NCBI GenBank assembly: GCA_030430515.1
Contig: JAUIKX010000008.1
Span: 1 to 25,251, forward strand
Direction: 5' to 3'
Source of the DNA: Gammaproteobacteria bacterium
GTDB taxonomy: Bacteria; Pseudomonadota; Gammaproteobacteria; Pseudomonadales; Azotimanducaceae
DNA: 25,251 nucleotides
The first letter of the stretch is position 1; each line of letters opens with the position of its first letter. Shown here one piece after another: positions 16,276 to 22,073 of this stretch. Below the pieces are notes generated by a model. That model saw nothing but the letters and a program-made list of their open reading frames with translations, had not been told where the DNA came from and ran no database searches. The position numbers and the translations under genes were made by a program.

Positions 16276-17625
16276 CTAGATCTCGTCCCGCGATTCCTTT
16301 TCGTAGGCATTGAGGCGGTTGTAGAGTGTCTTTAGAGAGATGCCCAACGACTCTGCTGCCCGATTCTTGTCCTGGTCGAATACCTCCAGAGCTGCGTGGA
16401 TCAGAGCCTTTTCTGCCTCTTCGATGCTGGATGTCGGAGAGATCTGCAGAGTGTCTTCAGCAGATCGGTCAACACCATCGGTTATTCCCAGCATGTCGTT
16501 GCCGATGACGTTGTCTGCAAGGATGAAGGCTTTCTCGACGGTACTGCGAAGTTCCCTGACGTTGCCCGGCCAATCGTAGTCTCGAATGGTCTTTAGCGCG
16601 TCGTCGCCGAGAATAACTGCACGGCCGTGCTCCTGATTGAGGCTCTGCAGAAAGAAGTTCGCAAGCCCTATCTGATCTTCCTCGCGGGCGCGCAACGGCG
16701 GTACGAACAGGGGGAAGCGGGCAACCCGATAGTAAAGATCTTCGCGCAGCAGTCCCCGGCTGATCGCGTCCTCCGGGTCGCGGTTCGTTGCGGCGATGAT
16801 GCGCGCGTTGCTACGCAACGCCTGTTTGCCCCCGACTCTGCGGTACTCGGCACTCTCCAGCACTCTCAGCAGCTTCGCCTGCAGGTCGATGGGCATCTCC
16901 GTGAGCTCATCGAGGAACAGCGTTCCTCCGTCGGCTTGCTCGAAGTAGCCGATATGTCTGGCGATGGCGCCGCTGAAGCTGCCTTTTTCGTGGCCGAACA
17001 GTTCGCTTTCAAACAGCTCCTTTGGGATCGCCGCACAGTTGACAGCTACCATGGCCTGGTCGGATCGTCCGCTGAACATATGCAGCGTCTGCGCTACCAG
17101 CTCTTTGCCTGTGCCGCTCTCGCCGGCGACGAGCACGCTGGTGTCCGTTCGGGCGACTTTGCGAAGCATTCTGTAGAGCTTCAGCATCTGTCTGGAACTG
17201 CCGCGAAGCAGACCGAACTGATCGATCTGAAGCTTCATTGCGCTGTCGTCGGCTGCGTGCTGCGAAGTCTCCGCAATGAAATCACCGATGAGGTCTTGCA
17301 GAAACGTCCGGTCGAATGGTTTGCAGAAGAAGTATGTCGCGCCGGAGCGTATGCCTCTGGCGACACGATCCGGGGCATCGACGTCATGCATCAGAATGAT
17401 TTCCCCGGTATCCTGAAGCGTCGGGTGCGAAATGATCGAAGTCGTATCCTGACCGTCAGCGTCGAGGGACAGGAATGCAAGCGCAAAGCCGTCGCTGGCA
17501 TCCAGCCTCTCGAGCTCTGAGGCGTTCTTCAGCCATGTGACGTCCACTTCCAGGCTTTTCAGAAGGCCGATCAGGGCTTGTGAATGAGCTTCGTCATCGT
17601 CGATGAGCAGGGCTTTGACTGACAT
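16276..17625 (-). CDS. Sigma-54-dependent activator (NtrC family) with degenerate receiver domain
   Basis: This 449-residue protein has a receiver-like domain (1-120), an AAA+ domain (about 140-370) and a Fis-type helix-turn-helix (RAAESLGISLKTLYNRL, near the C-terminus). Walker A is GESGTGKE (168-175) and Walker B ends FLDE (Asp239, Glu240). The sigma-54 contact loop reads GSFSGA (215-220) instead of the usual GAFTGA. In the receiver, the acidic cluster Asp9-11 and Lys102 are kept. The phosphoacceptor position appears to be Ser53 (FLSLDADG against the usual LLDLxMPG), and the conserved Thr/Ser is Met79/His80. No sensor kinase gene is nearby. It lies just downstream of nhaA, the ferritin-like gene and the coiled-coil gene, and three sigma-54-type promoters are close by. 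It is likely their activator, perhaps without phosphorylation. Confidence 0.92.
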   Translation of the reverse strand: MSVKALLIDDDEAHSQALIGLLKSLEVDVTWLKNASELERLDASDGFALAFLSLDADGQDTTSIISHPTLQDTGEIILMHDVDAPDRVARGIRSGATYFFCKPFDRTFLQDLIGDFIAETSQHAADDSAMKLQIDQFGLLRGSSRQMLKLYRMLRKVARTDTSVLVAGESGTGKELVAQTLHMFSGRSDQAMVAVNCAAIPKELFESELFGHEKGSFSGAIARHIGYFEQADGGTLFLDELTEMPIDLQAKLLRVLESAEYRRVGGKQALRSNARIIAATNRDPEDAISRGLLREDLYYRVARFPLFVPPLRAREEDQIGLANFFLQSLNQEHGRAVILGDDALKTIRDYDWPGNVRELRSTVEKAFILADNVIGNDMLGITDGVDRSAEDTLQISPTSSIEEAEKALIHAALEVFDQDKNRAAESLGISLKTLYNRLNAYEKESRDEI

Positions 17626-17721
17626 GGGTCCGGCGCTCTAAAGCACCGATTCTTACACCGTGACGCATCAGAAGCGAGCCCCGGGCAGCGTATGCCGTCT
17701 CTTCGGCGCTTTGCCGGCATG

Positions 17722-18072
17722 TCAGCGGCTGTCGGCTGTCTTACGCTGGTGGTTGGTGTTCTGGGCTCCGCTCCGGGTCTGAGTCTCCGGTTCATTCAGA
17801 CCCTCCAGCGCCTTGCGCGCTTTGCGGGCGGAGTCGCTGAGCTGTTCGTAGAGCGATTCCCAGTTGTCATGGGTATCTGCTTTCAATTTTTTCAGGTCTT
17901 CCTGCATCGCGAGCTTGGCTTTCTTCAGCTCGTGCCGGCGTTGATCGATCTCAGCCTCCGCATCGTCACGCGCCTTGTCGAGAGAGCGCTCCATGTTCTC
18001 GGTGAATTTTTCCAGCTGTTCAAGAAATCGTTCTGCCTTGGCCAGCGTTGCATGTTTTGTTGAATCTTTCAT
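17722..18072 (-). CDS. Small charged coiled-coil protein
   Basis: This 116-residue, highly charged, largely helical protein has no signal peptide or membrane segment. Heptad-like repeats run over about residues 10-95 (ERFLEQLEKFTENMERSLDK, then RRHELKKAKLAMQEDLKKLK). The last 25 residues are polar and probably disordered. I do not recognise a named family. Its look is that of apolipoprotein-like or stress-associated helical proteins. The ATG at 18070-18072 follows GAGGA at about 12 bases. It begins 48 bp after the ferritin-like gene and is probably cotranscribed with it from the sigma-54-type site at 18462-18477. No function can be given. Confidence 0.75.
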   Translation of the reverse strand: MKDSTKHATLAKAERFLEQLEKFTENMERSLDKARDDAEAEIDQRRHELKKAKLAMQEDLKKLKADTHDNWESLYEQLSDSARKARKALEGLNEPETQTRSGAQNTNHQRKTADSR

Positions 18073-18120
18073 TTTCTGTGTGTTCCTCTAAGCGTCTGGT
18101 CATTTTGAATTCGTTGCAAT

Positions 18121-18420
18121 CTATTCTTCGTGGTGTGCGGAAACGACCTCCTCATCCGAGAAGAGAAACTTGCGCAGGTATCCGTCCATAGTGCCGCTGT
18201 TTCTCCTGATCCACTCGAGCACCATGGCGGCGTGCTCCATTTCCTCGTCTCGGTTGTGTTCCAGGATCTTTTTGAGAGACGCGTCCTCTGTTGCATCGGC
18301 CCTCTGCTGGTACCAGTCCACCGCCTCGAGTTCTTCCATGAGCGATGTGATTGCTCGATGCATCTCCAAGGTAGACCGGGACATCATCTCTCGACGTTCG
18401 TGAAGTTGTTCGCTGCTCAA
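18121..18420 (-). CDS. Encapsulated-ferritin (EncFtn) family protein lacking the encapsulin targeting tail
   Basis: This 99-residue two-helix protein matches the EncFtn ferroxidase family, which oxidises Fe(II) at a site built between two subunits. Compared with the Rhodospirillum rubrum protein (offset two residues), the iron ligands are present: Glu30, Glu60 and His63, with Trp36 and Tyr37. The entry-site acids Glu29 and Glu32 are kept too. The block EELEAVDWYQQRADA is diagnostic. Known EncFtn proteins carry a C-terminal peptide that docks them inside an encapsulin shell. Here the protein stops after VVSAHHEE with no such tail in any frame, and there is no encapsulin gene nearby. The start is TTG at 18418-18420 with AAGGAG six bases upstream, matching the family N-terminus. 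A sigma-54-type promoter is at 18462-18477. Confidence 0.88.
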   Translation of the reverse strand: MSSEQLHERREMMSRSTLEMHRAITSLMEELEAVDWYQQRADATEDASLKKILEHNRDEEMEHAAMVLEWIRRNSGTMDGYLRKFLFSDEEVVSAHHEE

Positions 18421-18461
18421 CGTTGCTCCTTCTGAAAATTTTTGCTGTGTGATGTTGGGGA

Positions 18462-18477
18462 AGCAAAATGTGTTCCG
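18462..18477 (-). promoter_or_regulatory. Sigma-54-type (-24/-12) promoter of the EncFtn-like gene
   Basis: Read on the minus strand this is CGGAACACATTTTGCT: GG and GC are exactly ten bases apart, and only two defined positions differ from TGGCACRN4TTGCW. The predicted start of transcription is near 18452, about 32 nt before the TTG start codon with its strong AAGGAG. It lies just past the nhaA stop codon. Confidence 0.65.
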
Positions 18478-18479
18478 GA

Positions 18480-18492
18480 TTTCTGGCAGCTG
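18480..18492 (-). repeat. 13-base element shared with the nhaA promoter region (copy 1)
   Basis: CAGCTGCCAGAAA on the minus strand, immediately upstream of the -24 element of the EncFtn-like gene and between it and the nhaA stop. An exact copy in the same orientation lies at 19939-19951, upstream of the nhaA -24 element. It may be a binding site for a shared regulator. Confidence 0.45.
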
Positions 18493-18495
18493 CTT

Positions 18496-19863
18496 CTATC
18501 CTTTGCTCGGACAGATGAACCTCAACCACATGAAGCCTGCCGTACCGGCGACTGCTGAGCTCAGCAGAACGGCTGTGAGCGCTGTGTTGTAGAGCGCACT
18601 ATCGGCTCCGTAAGCGAGAGTCGTAACGAAGATCGACATGGTGAAGCCGATACCTGCGAGCAGGCCTACGCCAACGATGTGGCCCAGCGAGCAACCTTTC
18701 GGCATGGTGCCCAGGCCCAGGCTCGTGGCTGCCCAGGTGAAAGCGGTGACCCCGATGCATTTGCCTGCCAGGAGCCCGGCTGCGATACCCATCGCCAGGG
18801 GTTCTTGAACGGCACTCTGCAGGCTGTTCCAGGAGATGGGAATACCGGCGCTTGCCAGTGCGAAAACAGGCATGATCACGAAAAATACCGGTGACTCCAG
18901 CCCATGCTCCCATCGTTGAAGCGGTGTGGTGCTCAGTCGAGCTGCCTGGCTGATGCTCTGCACGAGCGCATGTCTGCTGTGGTTCTCCAGCACGCGATCG
19001 CCGTGCTGCTCTTTACGGGTTGTACGGTGCTGACGCAGCAGCTTTCTGACATGCCGCTCCAACGCACGACCTGCGATAAACGCACGCGAAGGCACGACTG
19101 CCGCTACCATGACCCCGGCCACCGTGGCATGAATCCCGGCATGGTGAACGAAGTACCAGATCAACGTGCCGGCGAGCAGGTACACCCATCCGCTGCGTCC
19201 TCCCAGGTATGTGAACAGGGCTAGAGCCGCCAGGAAGAAAAGTGCGATTCCCAGCGACGGCACATGAATCTGTGCAGAGTAAAAGATGGCGATGATCAGT
19301 ACCGCGCCGATATCGTCGATGATGGCTAAAGCGGCGACGAACACGAGCAGCGCGCGAGGCACGCGCCCCCCAAGCATGCTCAGAATTCCGAGGGCGAAGG
19401 CAGCATCTGTCGCCATCGGTATGGCCCATCCTCGCGAGGCCGAGGCTTCCTGGCCTGCCAGCGAAATGAACAGCGCTGCCGGTATGAGCATGCCGCCGAT
19501 TGCTGCGCTGATCACCGGCACAGCCTGACGCATCTGTCGCAGCTCGCCGGCGAGCAGTTCGCGCTTGATTTCCAGGCCGATCAGAAAGAAGAAAAACGTC
19601 ATCAGGCCGCTGGAGATCCAGTCGCGCAGCGTCATCTCCATTGCCCAGCCATTCTGAACGCCGAGCATCACAGATGTTTCGAGCGTGCTGAAGTACATAG
19701 GCCCCATCGATGAGTTCGCCAGGAGCAGTGAGATGATGGCGGTACTGACGAGCAATATGCTGCTGGCGCTCTGGTGCGCCAGAAACTCCGAGAATGGCTG
19801 AAGCAGCTGATCGAGAGCCGTATCTGGTTGTTCTGCGTTGTTCTGACGGCTCGTTCTGTTCAT
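18496..19863 (-). CDS. nhaA: Na+/H+ antiporter NhaA
   Basis: This inner-membrane antiporter exports Na+ or Li+ in exchange for protons, giving salt and alkaline tolerance. At 455 residues it is longer than E. coli NhaA (388). The excess is an extra N-terminal stretch and a hydrophilic loop (about 265-325) also seen in other long NhaA proteins. The ion-binding aspartates are present in AIIDDIGAV (the Asp163/Asp164 pair of E. coli) and PMATDAAFALGIL (Asp133), and the conserved Lys in LLAGKCIGV. About a dozen membrane helices are visible. The ATG at 19861-19863 has a weak ribosome binding site. A near-perfect sigma-54 promoter sits at 19910-19925. It is the first gene of the minus-strand stress unit. 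Confidence 0.95.
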   Translation of the reverse strand: MNRTSRQNNAEQPDTALDQLLQPFSEFLAHQSASSILLVSTAIISLLLANSSMGPMYFSTLETSVMLGVQNGWAMEMTLRDWISSGLMTFFFFLIGLEIKRELLAGELRQMRQAVPVISAAIGGMLIPAALFISLAGQEASASRGWAIPMATDAAFALGILSMLGGRVPRALLVFVAALAIIDDIGAVLIIAIFYSAQIHVPSLGIALFFLAALALFTYLGGRSGWVYLLAGTLIWYFVHHAGIHATVAGVMVAAVVPSRAFIAGRALERHVRKLLRQHRTTRKEQHGDRVLENHSRHALVQSISQAARLSTTPLQRWEHGLESPVFFVIMPVFALASAGIPISWNSLQSAVQEPLAMGIAAGLLAGKCIGVTAFTWAATSLGLGTMPKGCSLGHIVGVGLLAGIGFTMSIFVTTLAYGADSALYNTALTAVLLSSAVAGTAGFMWLRFICPSKG

Positions 19864-19909
19864 CGGTGCGTGTTCGCCTTTTCAGATTTGCGTCTGTCAT
19901 TGGGGGTGC

Positions 19910-19925
19910 TGCAATGGGTGTGCCA
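19910..19925 (-). promoter_or_regulatory. Sigma-54 (-24/-12) promoter of nhaA
   Basis: On the minus strand it reads TGGCACACCCATTGCA, which agrees at every defined position with TGGCACRN4TTGCW. Transcription would begin near 19899, about 36 nt before the nhaA ATG. It lies in the 238-bp divergent region shared with the usp gene. Confidence 0.8.
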
Positions 19926-19938
19926 TCTGATTCGGCTG

Positions 19939-19951
19939 TTTCTGGCAGCTG
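19939..19951 (-). repeat. 13-base element shared with the EncFtn promoter region (copy 2)
   Basis: CAGCTGCCAGAAA on the minus strand, 14 bases upstream of the nhaA -24 element and about 90 bases upstream of the usp -24 element. Copy 1 is at 18480-18492 beside the EncFtn promoter. Confidence 0.45.
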
Positions 19952-19960
19952 GTATGCATC

Positions 19961-19991
19961 TTTTTCAAAAAGTTTTCTTCCTTTTGAAAAA
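19961..19991. promoter_or_regulatory. AT-rich inverted repeat between the divergent nhaA and usp promoters
   Basis: TTTTTCAAAAAG (19961-19972) and CTTTTGAAAAA (19981-19991) form an inverted repeat with one bulged base around an eight-base spacer. Its centre is about 77 bases upstream of the predicted nhaA start and about 90 upstream of the predicted usp start. That is where an enhancer site for a sigma-54 activator, or a bend site, would be expected. It stands out as the only A/T-rich patch in the region. Confidence 0.5.
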
Positions 19992-20038
19992 TTTTCAGCG
20001 TTCTCAGCTGACCAGGCTTTGAATACGCGTATCTGGTG

Positions 20039-20054
20039 TGGCATGGCATTTGCT
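20039..20054 (+). promoter_or_regulatory. Sigma-54 (-24/-12) promoter of the universal stress protein gene
   Basis: TGGCATGGCATTTGCT differs from TGGCACRN4TTGCW at one defined position (T for C at the sixth base) and keeps GG and GC ten bases apart. Transcription would start near 20065, about 37 nt before the ATG at 20102. Confidence 0.75.
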
Positions 20055-20101
20055 GATCTTTCGCATAGACCTTATTCAGGTCGAAGGCATAGGAGAATGC
20101 A

Positions 20102-21112
20102 ATGACAGTGACGATGACAGAGTCAGACACACAACACAGCCTGCTGATGGCCTTGGTCGAAGATGAGGAGCCGTTGCAGCTTGCGGGTTTGAAGCGAGCT
20201 GTCGACGTCGCATTTGCGACGGACGCATCTCTGAAAGTGGTGATCCCGCTTCAGCGCGCTGCGCTCAAAGACCGGGTCTTCGCGTCGGAAGCTGAACGCT
20301 CCGCCCAGAGCCGCAGGCGTAAGCGTGAGATCGAAGACATCGTCGTTCCTTTGCTGGCCGGTTTGAGTGTCGATTGGGAAATCTGCTACCTGAATGTCGA
20401 CCTGCTCGCGGACTGTGAGCAGGCAATGCTTGCAGAGTTGAACAGCGTACGTCCGGACCTGGCATTCAAGCACTCTGAGGGCCCACGATTTTTCCTCGGC
20501 TTATCGTCTCATCCGGATTGGCGACTGATCCGCGAAACGGATGTTCCTGTATGGTTCGTCAAGTCGGAGCGAGCCTTCGGTGAACTGCCGCGCTCGCGCA
20601 GAATCGCGCTTGCCGGCATCGACCGGTTCGACTCCGGTGCTCATGAAGCCGAAGACCTGGACTATTCGGTCATGGATCACGCGGGTCAGTTGCTCGGTAA
20701 GCTGGGCTTCGACCTGCACATTGTGCATGCGTTCAGAACGACGGCGGACGATCTTCGCTTCAAGCCGTATGCAGCGCCTTATGAGGTCGAAGCTGCCGGG
20801 GCAACGATGGATGCTCAGGAAGAATGTGTTCTGCGCCGGGAGCATGAAACGGTCATCGATGGGTTTGCTCAGTTGTACGGGGTCGACGAAGCGAACGTTC
20901 ATGTCGGTCGAGGGCCCGCGAGTATTGTTGTGGCCAATACGGCTCGGAGGCTGCAGGCGCCGTTGATCGTGATCGGTGCGCACGACTATGATCGCTGGCA
21001 GCGGATCAGGCTGCCGGTTACCGCGGAACCGCTTCTGGATGGCTCGGACGCAGAGCTTCTGGTGGTTAAAAGCGCTATGGATCTGACGTTACGTCAGGTC
21101 GCGGCAGTTTGA
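20102..21112 (+). CDS. Tandem universal stress protein (UspE-like)
   Basis: This 336-residue cytoplasmic protein has two Usp folds in a row. The first (about 12-155) is divergent. The second (about 165-320) is recognisable by RIALAGID at its start, by IVHAF, and by ARRLQAPLIVIGAHDYDRW near its end. The ATP-binding pattern Gx2Gx9G(S/T) is not intact after VIGAHD, so nucleotide binding is doubtful, as in UspE-type proteins. AGGAG lies six bases before the ATG. It has its own sigma-54-type promoter and is divergent from nhaA. The following diacylglycerol-kinase-like gene is 16 bases downstream and probably cotranscribed. The role is stress survival by family analogy only. Confidence 0.85.
   Translation: MTVTMTESDTQHSLLMALVEDEEPLQLAGLKRAVDVAFATDASLKVVIPLQRAALKDRVFASEAERSAQSRRRKREIEDIVVPLLAGLSVDWEICYLNVDLLADCEQAMLAELNSVRPDLAFKHSEGPRFFLGLSSHPDWRLIRETDVPVWFVKSERAFGELPRSRRIALAGIDRFDSGAHEAEDLDYSVMDHAGQLLGKLGFDLHIVHAFRTTADDLRFKPYAAPYEVEAAGATMDAQEECVLRREHETVIDGFAQLYGVDEANVHVGRGPASIVVANTARRLQAPLIVIGAHDYDRWQRIRLPVTAEPLLDGSDAELLVVKSAMDLTLRQVAAV
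21083..21097. repeat. 15-base perfect palindrome near the end of the usp gene
   Basis: CTGACGT (21083-21089) and ACGTCAG (21091-21097) are exact inverse copies around a single T. The site lies in the last codons of the usp gene, 32 bases before the earliest start of the next gene. It may be an operator for the downstream gene or just coding coincidence. Confidence 0.3.
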
Positions 21113-21128
21113 CTGAACAAGCTGAACA

Positions 21129-22073
21129 TTGTGGGGGCAAGCTGAGGTGACAGCAGTTGACGATGTGCCGGTGCTGGTCAACACCCATGCAGGGAGCTAT
21201 GCGTCCCGGTTACCGGTAGGGGAATCGGCTGTCTCGAGCTGGGTCGATGAGGCGCCGTTCGTGGTTCGGGTGTCTGCGGGCGATATGTTCAACGAAGCTC
21301 GGCGTCTCATTGATGCCGGCCACATGCGGGTCGCGGTCGTTGGCGGGGATGGAACGCTGAGCAGTGTGCTGCCCGCGTTCCTTGAAAGTGGCGCCGAGCT
21401 CGTGGCGCTGCCGGGCGGCACGCTTAATCACTTCTGTCGGGATATCGGTGTTTCGCAGAACCCTGACGACTGGAACGGACTGCTTCATTCCCGCTGCACA
21501 AAGCGTGTCGACGTGGGTTCGGTGAACGGACACTACTTCCTCAACAATGCTTCTATTGGACTGTACCCGAAACTCGTGCGGCTTCGTGACCAGCTGGACG
21601 GAGACCGGCTGCTTGGCTCCAAACGGCTGGCCACCGCCTGGGCGGTTATCAGGCTGTGGTCGATGACCCGTAGATCGATGAAGTTGCAGTGGCGAGTTTG
21701 CGATGGCGACTCAAGCCATCACGGGAGCATGCGCACGCATGTTGCGGTAGTCAGCAACAATTCCTACGCGAGTGAGCCGATGGCGCCAACCAGCCGCTCA
21801 AAACTCGACGAGGGCCGCCTCACGATGTATGCCCCGGAGACGCTCAGATTGTCTTCGGTATTGAAGCTTGCTGAGGCTGCACTGTCGGCAGAGCTGGATG
21901 CCTGTGCCGACCTGGTAACGGCAAACGGGCGGAAGATGACGCTCGATCTTGGGCGGAAGCGCATACGCTTGAGTCTGGACGGGGAGCTGATGATTCTCGA
22001 CAATCCTCTGGTGTTTGAAATTTACGAAAACGGATTGCCGGTTGTCATTTCTGATACTGCACAAGGCATATAA
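21129..22073 (+). CDS. Diacylglycerol kinase / sphingosine kinase family protein
   Basis: This 314-residue lipid-kinase-fold protein (DAGK catalytic domain, LCB5/YegS type) would phosphorylate a diacylglycerol-like or long-chain lipid with ATP. The diagnostic nucleotide motif VVGGDGTL lies at about 73-80 and is followed by ALPGGTLNHFCRDIG, the GTxNxFxRD subtype. C-terminal strands include a SLDGE segment, which commonly closes this family. The start may be TTG at 21129 or GTG at 21147. The family pattern VPVLVNTHAGSY begins just after the GTG, and the run GGGGG lies about ten bases before it, so 21147 is at least as likely. It follows the usp gene by 16 bases. The lipid substrate is not known. 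Confidence 0.83.
   Translation: MWGQAEVTAVDDVPVLVNTHAGSYASRLPVGESAVSSWVDEAPFVVRVSAGDMFNEARRLIDAGHMRVAVVGGDGTLSSVLPAFLESGAELVALPGGTLNHFCRDIGVSQNPDDWNGLLHSRCTKRVDVGSVNGHYFLNNASIGLYPKLVRLRDQLDGDRLLGSKRLATAWAVIRLWSMTRRSMKLQWRVCDGDSSHHGSMRTHVAVVSNNSYASEPMAPTSRSKLDEGRLTMYAPETLRLSSVLKLAEAALSAELDACADLVTANGRKMTLDLGRKRIRLSLDGELMILDNPLVFEIYENGLPVVISDTAQGI

Noticed and set aside
16627..17520. 297-codon plus-strand frame opposite the sigma-54 activator
   Set aside because: It is antisense to the AAA+ and receiver coding sequence, and no domain is recognised.
18552..18567. 16-base perfect palindrome CTGCTGAGCTCAGCAG as an enhancer for the EncFtn promoter
   Set aside because: It lies inside nhaA codons for Leu-Leu-Ser-Ser-Ala type residues and is easily produced by codon use. 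The distance is suitable, but there is no second copy at the other promoters.
19013..20044. 343-codon minus-strand frame overlapping nhaA
   Set aside because: It shares strand with nhaA in another frame and gives an Arg/His-rich low-complexity product. The nhaA frame carries all the family motifs.
20050..20077. Sigma-70 promoter TTGCTG-17-TATTCA before usp
   Set aside because: The -10 matches only three of six bases, and the TTGC is better explained as the -12 part of the sigma-54 site.
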